NCBI GenBank assembly: GCA_013151865.1 | Contig: JAADHN010000176.1 | Span: 6,383 to 70,382, forward strand | DNA from: Kiritimatiellota bacterium | Lineage (GTDB): Bacteria; Verrucomicrobiota; Lentisphaeria; Oligosphaerales; JAADHN01 | Length of the DNA stretch: 64,000 nucleotides | Direction: 5' to 3' | In this document: positions 16,386 through 25,298 of the stretch, piece by piece | How positions within the stretch are numbered: the first letter of the stretch is position 1 | Layout of the letters: every line of letters begins with the position of its first letter | Program-made: the position numbers and the translations under genes | The notes under the pieces: model-generated | Seen by the model: the letters and a program-made list of their open reading frames with translations, nothing else | The model's database searches: none | Told to the model about the DNA's origin: nothing

Positions 16386-18062
16386 TTACGACTCCGGTGT
16401 CCCGAAGCGGCGGAACAGGGCCTTTTCGGTCTCGATTGTGTAAAACCCGTCCGGGGACAGCGTGTCCCGGATTTCCGGCGCCAACTCGGGCAGGTCGTCC
16501 ATCGAGGTGAGAGGCAGCTCCTCGCAGTGAGGGAAAACGACCGTCTTCCCGGGGAAGCGGGCGTCGGCCACCCCGTTGATCCCTTCCCACAAGGAACGCA
16601 TGCCCCCCACGGCCGCCAACGCCGAGGCCGGGTTGATCTGACCGCTCTCCACCAAATGCAGGGTGTGTCGTAAATGGTGGGTGCGACTGCCGCTGGACCC
16701 GATGTGGCGTACGCCGCGACGCACGATCGCCCCCACGTCGAGGATCGCGTCGTTGCCCGTCGGAATGCCCGCGAAAATATTCATCAATCCGTCGTCGGCC
16801 AGGAACGGAACGGCACTGTTCAAGATCGGGACCACCGGAACCAGCATCACGATGTCGTCGTAGCCGCCGGGGGCGAATTCGCCGACCGCGGCGTTGAAGG
16901 CGTCCGGAGACGGAAACGATTTCGGGTTCAAGGCCTTGAATTCAATCCCTCGGGCCTGGATCGCGGGGGCCAGACGGGCCGATAGTTTCGCGATGCGCGT
17001 ATCGTCGACGTCCGTCACCAGGATTCGGTCCGGCCCATCCGGCGCCTCGACCGCCAGTTGCGTATGCATCTGGCCCATGGCGCCGGCGCCCCCGAGGAGC
17101 CAGCACGTGCCTCCCTTGCGCAGACGCGACCGGACATTGCGGCCGTAGGCCCGTCGGACGTCCCGGCCCTCGCATCCCTGGTAAAGCCAGCCCTGGTAGT
17201 GGATGCTGCCGACGTCGAAGGCCCAACCCTCGTTCGGGTAACGCCCCACGAAACTGATGAGTGCGTCCTGGGCGCCGCACCGGGCCAGGGACTCGGCAAG
17301 TCCGCGGTCGCGGAGTTCGCAGAGCACGATGTCGTCGTACCGGACCTCGGGACCGGGGGGAGCGTCGATGTCTCGGAAACGCGCTGTAGGGAAGGCGCGG
17401 ACCAGGGCCGCTCGCGTGGCGGCGTTCACGCTCAACAGGTCGATTTCAGCCGGACCCTCAGCCGCCGAAGCCGTGCCGAACGTAAATTCGTCGGGGGTCC
17501 CGACCGCCATTGCGACCAACATCCGCCCTCCGGTTCGGGGCGCCGTCCGATGCTCGATCATGTAGCTGGCAATAACACAAGTCCACGGCTCGATCAGGGC
17601 CGCGAGCCCCGCCGGGGTCTCGGGAGCGAGGGGCAGCAAGTAACAACCCTCGTCGCCATTCAGGACGCGCTGGTCGAGAAGGCTGTACTGGGCCATGCCG
17701 CCGTTGATCGCATAACCGTAGGCATAGCCGACGCCGTTGACGTAAATGTCCGCCTGGATGATGAACCGGTCGCCGGGGCGAAACCGGTCCGCAATGTCTT
17801 CTCCGGCCTCGACCACCGTCATGACGGCCTCGTGACCGGGAATGACGGGATCCCGACTCAAATCTTTCGAGATCACTCGCGGGTGCTTCTCGCCGGCCCG
17901 GATCAACTTCACGTCCGAGAAGCAGAGGCCGATCGCGTCGATTCGGACCAGGAGTTCATCGGGGCCGGGCCGGGGAATATCCCATTCGCAGGGCTGACGG
18001 TTTCTGCCGAGGTTCTCGAAGCCAACCCCGAACAGCGGCCAGCAGAGCATCTTTTTCTTCAT
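16386..18062 (-). CDS. Enlarged zinc-type dehydrogenase with an inserted domain
   Basis: A 558-residue member of the medium-chain dehydrogenase superfamily, about 200 residues longer than usual. The N-terminus has the catalytic-zinc pieces GLCFSDVK and PGHEAVMTVVEAG. After IEPWTCVIASYM it enters a first Rossmann-like segment (GGRMLVAMAVG), then an insert of about 140 residues, then the apparent nucleotide-binding motif GGAGAMGQMH. No four-Cys structural zinc lobe is seen. The start MKKKMLCW at 18062 has AAGGGGAAA upstream. Long homologues of this design occur around sugar or polyol use, so a polyol or sugar-phosphate dehydrogenase is plausible. It is divergent from the DUF3604 gene and 91 bp upstream of the C45 gene. 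Confidence 0.75.
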   Translation of the reverse strand: MKKKMLCWPLFGVGFENLGRNRQPCEWDIPRPGPDELLVRIDAIGLCFSDVKLIRAGEKHPRVISKDLSRDPVIPGHEAVMTVVEAGEDIADRFRPGDRFIIQADIYVNGVGYAYGYAINGGMAQYSLLDQRVLNGDEGCYLLPLAPETPAGLAALIEPWTCVIASYMIEHRTAPRTGGRMLVAMAVGTPDEFTFGTASAAEGPAEIDLLSVNAATRAALVRAFPTARFRDIDAPPGPEVRYDDIVLCELRDRGLAESLARCGAQDALISFVGRYPNEGWAFDVGSIHYQGWLYQGCEGRDVRRAYGRNVRSRLRKGGTCWLLGGAGAMGQMHTQLAVEAPDGPDRILVTDVDDTRIAKLSARLAPAIQARGIEFKALNPKSFPSPDAFNAAVGEFAPGGYDDIVMLVPVVPILNSAVPFLADDGLMNIFAGIPTGNDAILDVGAIVRRGVRHIGSSGSRTHHLRHTLHLVESGQINPASALAAVGGMRSLWEGINGVADARFPGKTVVFPHCEELPLTSMDDLPELAPEIRDTLSPDGFYTIETEKALFRRFGTPES

Positions 18063-18455
18063 GGCCAATTTCCCCTTGGCGTAAAAAACCACAGCCGGTC
18101 AGGCAAAACGGTTCGGAATCGTCCGAACGACTCGTTGGGCCCGGCGCGCAGGTCACGTCACCGCCGGATTGCCTCGAGGCGCTCGGCAGGCGCCGGGAGC
18201 GCAAGGGGGGGCATCCGAAACGGGCGGGCCACGGGGGGACGATCCGTCCCACAGGCATTACAGTGCGTGTTGGATTTGTCCGGACGACGGCCGGGCCGGC
18301 GGGCGAATCTGCTCGTGCGCCGCATTCTTCCGAGATGATCGGTAACTTACCGGAAACCGGGTGTTTTTCCAACGGCCGGACGGCCCCGGCGTTGCACAGC
18401 CGCCGCCTTGCAAACGGGGTACGCGCCGAAAACCGAAACAGGAGCAGGGCCGACC
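18063..18455. other. Divergent intergenic region
   Basis: 393 bp between the dehydrogenase and the DUF3604 gene. It should hold both promoters. The clearest symmetric site is CGGTAACTTACCG at 18340-18352; no convincing -35/-10 pair was found. Confidence 0.4.
18340..18352. promoter_or_regulatory. Palindrome, candidate operator
   Basis: CGGTAACTTACCG is a perfect 6-bp inverted repeat around one base, placed 104 bp before the DUF3604 start in a divergent promoter region. A repressor site is possible; no cognate regulator is in the window. Confidence 0.3.
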
Positions 18456-20036
18456 ATGAGCGAGTTTCGCATTTTCTGGGGTGAGACACACGACAACACG
18501 CTCCAGTTCGAGAACAGTCCGACGCCGTTCGACGAAAGCCTCCGTCGGGCCGCGTCTCATCTCGATTTTTATGCCGCCGCCTACTACACCGCGTGTTCGT
18601 CGGCTTTCCAGCCCGGCGGCCACCTCTCCGAAAGCGACCGACCAAGCCGGATTCCCCTCGAAGGCTGGAAGTCTCCCGAGCGGCTGGAACGGGAGTGGGC
18701 CCTGGTGAACGAAATCTGCCGGGATTGCAACCGGCCCGGCGAATTCGTCGCCTTCCCGGGATACGAGTGGCAGGGAAACGGTTCGTCCGGAGATCACAAT
18801 GTTTTCGCACTCGAGGCAGGCCTGCCGATCTTCCGAGTGAATACTCTTGCCGAGTTGTACGCCGCCCTCGAGCCCTGGCGGGGAAAAGCGCTGGCCATTC
18901 CGCACCACACCGCGTACCGTCCCGGCGTGCGGGGCCGGGACTGGTCCGTATACGACGAAGAACTCTCGCCTTTCACCGAGATCTTCTCGATCCACGGCTG
19001 CTCGGAGACGGACGAAGAATGGGTCGGAATGCGCGGCAACCCCCACATGGGACCGGGGATCGGACCCGGCACATGGCAGGCCGCGTTGGACCGCGGTCAT
19101 CGTCTCGGGGCGATCTGTTCCACGGACAACTGGGGCGAGATGCCCGGTTGCTACGGCCACGGACGAATGGCCTGTCTGGCCCGGGAGTTGAGCCGTGAAG
19201 CCCTGTGGGAAGCCTTCCGCGCCCGCCGGGTCTACGGCGTGACCGGCGATCGGATTCAGCTCGAATTCACGGTGAACGGCGCGCAAATGGGCCGGATCAT
19301 CACTGCCGACGGAACGCGCCGCGTCCGGGTGCGGGTTGTCGGAGCCGACGCTCTGGACCGAATCGAAGTGCTGCGCAATGGCCGGGTGATTGCCACGCAT
19401 TGCCACCAGGGCGCCTGGGCCCCGCCCGCCGACGGTCGGCGGTCGCGGTTCAAGATGCGTGTCGAAGCCGGCTGGGGGCCGCGTCCGAACGAGATGCCGG
19501 TCCAAACCCGGGACTGGGACGGGCGGGTCCGGGTGGACGGAGGGTGCTTCGTCGGAGTCGAAAAGTGTTGGATCTCGCCGGGGCACGGCGAGCCGCAGTT
19601 CCGGGGCGATACGGCGCGCTTCGGTCTGCGGACGTCGACTCGCAATACGGGCGCTCGGTGGCAAAATTCGGAGATCTTCGAGTTCGAGGCCCGGCCCGAG
19701 TCCCGACTCGAACTGCAGATGAATGGGGCCGTCGAGACCGGTACGGTCGCGGAGTTCGCAACCGCCAGTCGGGAAATCTGGTTCAAGGACGAATGCGTCC
19801 GGATGCTCGAGGACGCCTTCGGAATCGCGCCCGGATCTCCGGAGCGGGCCGACATCTATCACCATTTGGCCTTCAAAGTGAAAGTGCACCGCCCAATTCC
19901 GGCGGCGGCGTACACCGCGGAATTCGACTTCGACGACGCGGAACCGTTTGGCCGCGAGATTCACTATCGCGTACGAGTCGAACAACGCAACGGCCAGCGG
20001 GCATGGTCGAGCCCGGTCTGGGTTCGCCCGGCTTGA
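18456..20036 (+). CDS. DUF3604/PHP-like protein
   Basis: A 526-residue protein resembling DUF3604, a family with a PHP-phosphoesterase-like fold and no settled function. The N-terminus FRIFWGETHDNT aligns with the first metal motif, but the usual HxH reads HDN, so one ligand may be missing. Other blocks fit the family: FPGYEWQG, GKALAIPHHTAY, ICSTDNWGEMPG and the tail with LEFTVNGAQMG and a beta-sandwich. A second, longer DUF3604 protein is at 32309-34234 and keeps HxH. The start at 18456 is preceded by AGGAGC at a rather long spacing. No signal peptide is seen. Role in glycan or phosphoester metabolism is inference from context. Confidence 0.7.
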   Translation: MSEFRIFWGETHDNTLQFENSPTPFDESLRRAASHLDFYAAAYYTACSSAFQPGGHLSESDRPSRIPLEGWKSPERLEREWALVNEICRDCNRPGEFVAFPGYEWQGNGSSGDHNVFALEAGLPIFRVNTLAELYAALEPWRGKALAIPHHTAYRPGVRGRDWSVYDEELSPFTEIFSIHGCSETDEEWVGMRGNPHMGPGIGPGTWQAALDRGHRLGAICSTDNWGEMPGCYGHGRMACLARELSREALWEAFRARRVYGVTGDRIQLEFTVNGAQMGRIITADGTRRVRVRVVGADALDRIEVLRNGRVIATHCHQGAWAPPADGRRSRFKMRVEAGWGPRPNEMPVQTRDWDGRVRVDGGCFVGVEKCWISPGHGEPQFRGDTARFGLRTSTRNTGARWQNSEIFEFEARPESRLELQMNGAVETGTVAEFATASREIWFKDECVRMLEDAFGIAPGSPERADIYHHLAFKVKVHRPIPAAAYTAEFDFDDAEPFGREIHYRVRVEQRNGQRAWSSPVWVRPA

Positions 20037-20094
20037 TTCGGTCCCACGGCGCGAGTCTCCCGGGTCCGACTCGGAGTGCTCGGGTCGGATGCAG

Positions 20095-20123
20095 TTGACT
20101 TTTCTCCCGGGATTGTGTATCGT
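20095..20123 (+). promoter_or_regulatory. Candidate sigma70 promoter
   Basis: TTGACT at 20095-20100, a 17-base spacer, then TATCGT at 20118-20123. The -35 matches five of six positions and the -10 four of six. It sits about 40 bases before the ATG of the membrane protein gene at 20162. Confidence 0.5.
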
Positions 20124-20161
20124 TCCCTTATTGCAAACAAACGTTGGCGTGGGAGGAGGCC

Positions 20162-21049
20162 ATGAAGTTTTGTCGCCTGACGTTGCGGTTCATGGGGGAG
20201 GACCGCCACCTCGAGCAGCCCTTTCTCGAAGACTATTTCAACCGCTCCATCAGGCTGCTGCGGTTCTTCCTGCTCGCCGGCTGTCTGTTTTATGCCGCTT
20301 TCGGCATTTTGGATGCCGTCGCCATCCCCGCGGTCAAGCTGCAGTGCTGGACGATTCGCTATCTGGTGGTGTGCCCGATGATTCTCGCGTTGTGGGCGCT
20401 TTCTTTCACGCGGGCATTCAAGAACTACTGGCAGGCGGTGGTTTCGCTGGCGGTTTTCATCGCCGGAGTGGGTATTATCGCCATGGCGGCCATCGCGCCG
20501 CCGCCGGGCAACGCCGACTACTACGCCGGCCTTATCCTGGTCTTCCTTTTCTGCTACATGTCGTTCCGGACCCGCTTCCTTTGGGCCACGGGCGTGTGCT
20601 GGCTCCTGATCATCGTGTATGAGGTCGCCGCCGTTCAGTGGATGCGACTCTCGCTCCCCGAGTTGGTGAGCAACAATTTCTTCCTGGTGGGCGTCAACAT
20701 CGTCGGCATGTGTGTCTCGTATTGCCTTGAATACTTGGCGCGGGAGGCCTTCTTTCTCCGTCATCTTGTCGAGACCGAGAAAACTCGGGTGATCAAGGCG
20801 AACCGTCGGCTCGAAAGCAAGGTTCGGGAACTTGAGGCGGCCACCGAAAAAATTCGGGTGCTCACCGGCTTCATCCCGATCTGTGCACGATGTAAAAAAA
20901 TCAGGGATGACAAAGGGTTCTGGAACCAGTTGGAAGAGTATATCACCCGGCATTCGGACGCCGAATTCAGCCATAGTCTCTGTCCGGAATGCGCCAAGGC
21001 ACTCTATCCGGAACTCTGGCCCGACCCAACGACAGAACTCGAGGCGTGA
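20162..21049 (+). CDS. Six-helix membrane protein with coiled coil and C-terminal Cys-rich signalling tail
   Basis: A 295-residue protein. Residues about 30-200 contain roughly six transmembrane helices (for example RFFLLAGCLFYAAFGIL and YAGLILVFLFCYMSF). A coiled-coil stretch follows (LVETEKTRVIKANRRLESKV). The tail has GFIPICARCKKIRDDKGFW, LEEYITRHSDAEFSHSLCPEC and ALYPE, a short module with two CxxC pairs usually found at the C-terminus of PAS/GAF sensor proteins and response regulators. Here no kinase, GGDEF or cyclase domain is present. The start at 20162 follows GGAGGAGG closely. A sensory or scaffold role is inferred. It shares a strand with the zinc-ribbon gene 77 bp downstream, so they may be one unit. 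Confidence 0.75.
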   Translation: MKFCRLTLRFMGEDRHLEQPFLEDYFNRSIRLLRFFLLAGCLFYAAFGILDAVAIPAVKLQCWTIRYLVVCPMILALWALSFTRAFKNYWQAVVSLAVFIAGVGIIAMAAIAPPPGNADYYAGLILVFLFCYMSFRTRFLWATGVCWLLIIVYEVAAVQWMRLSLPELVSNNFFLVGVNIVGMCVSYCLEYLAREAFFLRHLVETEKTRVIKANRRLESKVRELEAATEKIRVLTGFIPICARCKKIRDDKGFWNQLEEYITRHSDAEFSHSLCPECAKALYPELWPDPTTELEA

Positions 21050-21126
21050 ACGGGTGAGCTTGCCGCGAAAACGTCCGGGGGCGCAGGGCCGACGCCCGGA
21101 CTGAAAACGAAAAAAGGAGACGCGCA

Positions 21127-21483
21127 ATGCTGTTCTACGGAAGCGCACGCACGTATGATCCGTCGGCCCACACTGCCGCCGCGGGCGCCCGGTCCGAAGC
21201 CCGCCGAGCACAGACCAAGGCCGAGTCGCTGCAGCTCGATGTCGAGCGTCTCCTGATGATCACGGAAGCCCTTTGGACGATCATGAAAGAAGAGCACGGG
21301 TACTCTGACGACCAATTGATCGAAAAAGTCTCCGAAATCGACATGCGCGACGGGCGGTTGGATGGTCAGGTCAAGGCCGCCGGTGTCCTCAAATGCCCGA
21401 GTTGCGGCCGCACGCTGATGAAGCACCGTCCCGTCTGCCTGTACTGCGGTGCGGCCGTCGCCGTGAGTCCCTTTCAACGCTGA
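21127..21483 (+). CDS. Small coiled-coil/zinc-ribbon protein
   Basis: A 118-residue protein. Residues about 20-85 are charged and helical, probably a coiled coil; residues 88-111 form a zinc ribbon with CPSCGR and CLYCGA. AAAAGGAG lies before the ATG. Similar small proteins are unnamed. It follows the membrane protein with the Cys-rich tail and may work with it, but no function can be assigned. Confidence 0.8.
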   Translation: MLFYGSARTYDPSAHTAAAGARSEARRAQTKAESLQLDVERLLMITEALWTIMKEEHGYSDDQLIEKVSEIDMRDGRLDGQVKAAGVLKCPSCGRTLMKHRPVCLYCGAAVAVSPFQR

Positions 21484-21615
21484 GCCCCGGGCCGAGGGCC
21501 TGCAAGCCGCGGCCACCCACCGCACGGGGCCCGCGCCTGATCCCGACGCATCCATGGAACCCGAGGCGGGATACATCATCGCCGCGGACGCCTCGCGGAG
21601 AATCCTGATCAGTGA

Positions 21616-23502
21616 TCAGAGTTCCGGGGTAACCGCGGTCCAGCCGCCGTCGTTCTCATAAGCCGATCGATACATGGCGTCGAGCACGGCCTGGGTGCGG
21701 CGTCCGTCGCGTCCCGAACAAACGAGCGGGGCCCCGGTCCGCAGCGCGGCGGCAAAGTTGTCCGCCGCGTTCAGCCACTCGGATTCCATCTTGACTTCGG
21801 GGGGCGGCGTCCCCCAGGCGCCGTCCAGAAACCAGCGCTCGAACGGCTGTTCGAACGGACCGCCGGCCGCGAGAAAGATTGCGCCGTCCGTCCCTTGGAT
21901 CTCGCTGCGGACATACCAGGTGGCATGGGGATAGGAACTCGTGGCGAAATAGGTCACCACCAAGCCTGAGTCATATTCCCAAACGGCGCTGCCCAGGTCC
22001 TCCGCCTCGATTTCGTGGGCCTGCGTCCAAATGCTGCAGCGGACTCGGGCCGGTACGCCCAGAACGAAGACCAATTCGTCGATGTGGTGAATGCTCTGAT
22101 TCGAGAGCACGCCGCCGCCGTCCCAGCGCCGTGTGCCGCGCCAGCCGCCGTTGGCCCGGAAGTACTCCATGGTGCGCAGGATCTTCAATTCCATCGTGCC
22201 GTTGAGCAACCGGCCGAACCGCTTTTGCTCGACCGCGGCCCGGAGAGAAAGCGGACCCGGTTCAAAACGGCGCCCGAAATCGACGCCGAGGAGCAATCCC
22301 TTCTTCTCGGCCGCACAAATCATGCGATCGCACGCCTCGAGCGACGCTTCCATCGGTTTGGTGGTCAGTACATGTTTGCCGGCTTCAAGTGCCTCGAGGG
22401 CGATCTCGGCGTGACGGCCGGTCTCGGTCATGACGTACACGACTTCGACGTCATCGCGTTCGAGCCATTCCCGGAAGTCCAATGTGTAAGGCACGGCGCA
22501 GGTTTGGGAGGTGCGTTCGGCGCGTTCCTTGCGAAGATCGCACACGCCGACCAATGTAGCTCCCGGTGTTTTCACCACCTGTTGGGCGCGGTTATGCCCC
22601 ATGCCCAGTCCAATCACCACGAAACGAACCGGATCGGCCTCGTACGTCCGCACGCGGGTCGCCGTCGATCGCGGTGTGCCGAACAAGCCGCCCGGCGCGG
22701 CCGAGGGCCAGGCGCGCCGGATGACTTCGACGACCCGCCGCGACATCTCGCGGTCGTCGCCGGCCCGGTCCGGATTGTGCGTTTCCGCACTCACCGGTCC
22801 GCGCACCCCGGCGTTGTCGGCAGTCTGCAGGACGAGTTCGTACGGGATTTCGACCGGGGCCAGACCCGAAACGGCGCCCCGGGCCTTCACATGCAGGAGT
22901 CGCGCACGCAGAGCCAAGCGTCGCAAGTAATCTTCGACACTCTCGGTATCCGGCTTGCACCTCCAGCCGTTGTACACGTCCCACGCCAGACCCCATGAAG
23001 GGATGGCAACGGCATCGAGAAACGCCAACACCTCGTCCGGGGTGACTCCGCAGTTCTCGAAGGCCAGGATCAGACCTGCTTCGCGGGCCCGCCGCGCCAA
23101 CGGAGCAAAGAAGTCCAGGGTCTGCTCCAAGGCGTCGGATCGGTCGCCCAGGCTGCCGGCCTCTTCTTTCGGGGGTTGCCAGAAGAAGAACGACCGAACC
23201 AGCCGGCAGTCCAAGACGTCCGCCGCCCGGATGATCGCCTCGAGTTTCCGGGCTTCTGCCCGCCGGCGTTCTGCATCCGGCAGGTGGACCTTGGCCAGAG
23301 AGGATTCGAGACAGCCCACTTTCAAGCCGGCATCCCCCAGCAAGTTCCGAACCCGTTTCAGCTCATCCGGCGCCAGCTCCTCAAAATGCTTCCCCAGCAC
23401 TCGGGCACGGAGATCGCAATGCGCCAGTCCCCAGTCCCGTAGGAAGGGGACTGCATCGACAAGGTCCAAGCCCAGTTCGTCAGTGAAGATGGACGGGAAC
23501 AT
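21616..23502 (-). CDS. Fusion: xylose-isomerase-like TIM barrel + Gfo/Idh/MocA oxidoreductase
   Basis: A 628-residue protein joining two domains usually made as separate proteins. Residues 1 to about 275 are a sugar-phosphate isomerase/epimerase (IolE/AP-endonuclease 2 fold) with GLILAFENCG, WGLAWDVYNGW and LLHVKARG. Residues about 288-628 are an NAD(P)-dependent sugar or inositol oxidoreductase with RFVVIGLGMGHNRA, the catalytic-region EALEAGKHVLTTKPM and SIHHIDELVFVLG. The start at 23502 follows GGAGCACGCC. The reading frame is continuous across the junction (linker rich in Pro, Arg and Thr), so this is a true fusion. It could oxidise a sugar to its keto form and then isomerise it, as in inositol or keto-sugar pathways. 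It lies 388 bp after lepB. Confidence 0.88.
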   Translation of the reverse strand: MFPSIFTDELGLDLVDAVPFLRDWGLAHCDLRARVLGKHFEELAPDELKRVRNLLGDAGLKVGCLESSLAKVHLPDAERRRAEARKLEAIIRAADVLDCRLVRSFFFWQPPKEEAGSLGDRSDALEQTLDFFAPLARRAREAGLILAFENCGVTPDEVLAFLDAVAIPSWGLAWDVYNGWRCKPDTESVEDYLRRLALRARLLHVKARGAVSGLAPVEIPYELVLQTADNAGVRGPVSAETHNPDRAGDDREMSRRVVEVIRRAWPSAAPGGLFGTPRSTATRVRTYEADPVRFVVIGLGMGHNRAQQVVKTPGATLVGVCDLRKERAERTSQTCAVPYTLDFREWLERDDVEVVYVMTETGRHAEIALEALEAGKHVLTTKPMEASLEACDRMICAAEKKGLLLGVDFGRRFEPGPLSLRAAVEQKRFGRLLNGTMELKILRTMEYFRANGGWRGTRRWDGGGVLSNQSIHHIDELVFVLGVPARVRCSIWTQAHEIEAEDLGSAVWEYDSGLVVTYFATSSYPHATWYVRSEIQGTDGAIFLAAGGPFEQPFERWFLDGAWGTPPPEVKMESEWLNAADNFAAALRTGAPLVCSGRDGRRTQAVLDAMYRSAYENDGGWTAVTPEL

Positions 23503-23890
23503 GGCGTGCTCCTTTCCGGATTATGCCGTCGGCCCTGGCTTTCCGCACTTCTCCGAAACAATCTGGCCGGGCGTGCGCGTTTTTCAAGGATCGTTCCGCG
23601 GGCATGAGGGATGCCCGGAAGCCCGGGCGGAAAGTGTATCCCGCTCGGTGGGCACGCGGTCTCTTCGGCCCTTTTCGCCCGTCCATCGTCTTTGCGGGGG
23701 GATGCGCCGGGCCCTCTGCCCGTCCTTTTCGATTGACGGCGACCTTGGGCCGTATTGGATGCTTGAAACGGACCTCGGGAGGGACGCTGTTGTCAAGCAC
23801 TCCGACCCCGTTGCCGTTCCCCACAGGCCCCTCGGGCTGGGGTCGAACTCATGCGCTGACCGGATTGTCCCCACCGGCATCGCACAGTCG
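23503..23890. other. Intergenic stretch, no gene recognised
   Basis: Between lepB and the fusion gene. On the minus strand there is a TTGACA near 23795 but no matching -10 at the right distance. An inverted CGACCCC/GGGGTCG pair lies just after lepB and might be a weak terminator. Nothing else is seen. Confidence 0.4.
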
Positions 23891-25210
23891 CTATTTCATG
23901 GTCGGAGGAGTGGGGAAAGGCAGGGGCGCGGCACGGTCGACCAATCCCCAACGTCGGGTAAAGGGCCACCACACCAGGAAAGCCCGCCCCACCAGGTTCC
24001 GCCTCGGGACCGTACCCCAAAAGCGACTGTCTTTGCTGTTCTCGCTGTTGTCCCCCAACATGAAGTAACTGTCCTCGGGGACCTTGAATGTATCGTTGTT
24101 CGTCTTCAGGTAGGTACTCCCGGGGAAATGGGAATAGCCGCGATACCCTCCTTTGAACGTGTACATTCGTTCGAAACCAGGGCGTATGGAAGCGTCGACC
24201 AGTGCGAACCGGTCCTCACCCGGTTTCCGGAGGTAGAGCCGGTGGTCCCGAATCCGGAGTTCGTCTCCGGGCAGTCCCACGAGGCGCTTGATATAGTACC
24301 GCCCCTCGAGGCTCGTTCCGTCGGTGTCCCGGATGCCGTCGGTGAGAAAAACGGTGATATCTCCGCGCCGCGGTTCGGTGAAGTCGAACCGGGTCCGATC
24401 CACGAAGAGATGATCTCCCAATTCGAGGTAGCCGCAGGCCAACACTTCCCCTTTTTCGAAATAGAGTCCCCCCTGGGTTTCGGGGCCGCCCAACATGAGG
24501 TATCGATACACTTTGTCGCAGTACTTCCGAACATTCTCCGGCGCGCCGGGCAGGATGTACTTAACACCTTCGATTTGAATGACCGTCGCGGGGAAAAAGA
24601 AACGGACGATCCCGAGTCGGAAACCCGGTACCGGTTCCGGCGGCGGCGCGGGATAGATTCGCTCGAGGTAGCCGGCTTTTTCTATTGTGGTGTACACGTA
24701 CCGCCGGGACTGGTTCAGGTAACCGAAGAACCGTCCCGCCGCTCCCGGGATGTCCTCCGGTTTCGTCCGCTCGAAATGGATCCCGAACAGAGTGGGCTGC
24801 ATGCTGCCGGTCGGAATCTTGAACGGCTGCAAGAACAGCGTCCGAAACCCGAAAACAATCGCCAGTACGACCACGAACACCTCGAAGTACTCGCGGACCC
24901 AGCCGCCTTTCCGGGGCGGAATCAGGGCGCTCGCCTCGGTCTCGATGCCGGCCAGACAGGCCTCGCGGTCTGCAACGCACGCGGTCCTTCGGGCCGTGCG
25001 GAGTTCGCGGATGCGTTCCTCGAGCGTAGCGGCTTCCTGGGCGGTCAACCGATCCCGGTCGAAGTCGCACCGTCTCCGCAGCACCCGTTCGTAGTCTTTG
25101 AGCCGCCAGCGAACCCTGTAGCGCCGCGGTGCGAACCTGCGGACCAGGGAATGACCGAACAGGAAATAGAACAGCGCTGCGTCGACCAGGTAAGGCAGGA
25201 TTTGCGTCAT
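23891..25210 (-). CDS. lepB: Signal peptidase I
   Basis: A 439-residue inner-membrane serine protease that removes signal peptides from exported proteins. The catalytic Ser is in IPTGSMQPTL (Ser136) and the Lys in YYIKRLVGLPGDELRI (Lys308). The box GDNSENSKDSRFWGTVP is intact. It has an N-terminal helix (ALFYFLFGHSLV), a charged coiled segment, a second helix (YFEVFVVVLAIVFGF) before the Ser, and an enlarged beta domain between Ser and Lys, as in the long forms of PVC bacteria and Bacteroidota. It follows lepA by 88 bp, the classic lepA-lepB order. Demand is expected to be high given the many exported hydrolases nearby. Confidence 0.95.
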   Translation of the reverse strand: MTQILPYLVDAALFYFLFGHSLVRRFAPRRYRVRWRLKDYERVLRRRCDFDRDRLTAQEAATLEERIRELRTARRTACVADREACLAGIETEASALIPPRKGGWVREYFEVFVVVLAIVFGFRTLFLQPFKIPTGSMQPTLFGIHFERTKPEDIPGAAGRFFGYLNQSRRYVYTTIEKAGYLERIYPAPPPEPVPGFRLGIVRFFFPATVIQIEGVKYILPGAPENVRKYCDKVYRYLMLGGPETQGGLYFEKGEVLACGYLELGDHLFVDRTRFDFTEPRRGDITVFLTDGIRDTDGTSLEGRYYIKRLVGLPGDELRIRDHRLYLRKPGEDRFALVDASIRPGFERMYTFKGGYRGYSHFPGSTYLKTNNDTFKVPEDSYFMLGDNSENSKDSRFWGTVPRRNLVGRAFLVWWPFTRRWGLVDRAAPLPFPTPPTMK

Positions 25211-25260
25211 GGTGTCGGTCCGCCAATAGTGTAGTAGAGCGTTCGTTCGGACGCTCCCGG

Positions 25261-25297
25261 AAACGAAAAGGCCCGGGACGCCTCCCCCGGGGAGGGC
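25261..25297 (-). terminator. Possible intrinsic terminator or attenuator after lepA
   Basis: Directly after the lepA stop the minus strand can form a GC-rich hairpin (25280-25297, arms CCTCC/GGAGG) followed by TTTTCGTTT (25269-25261). The distance from hairpin to T-run is longer than ideal and lepB follows at once, so it may only reduce read-through. Confidence 0.3.
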
Positions 25298-25298
25298 T

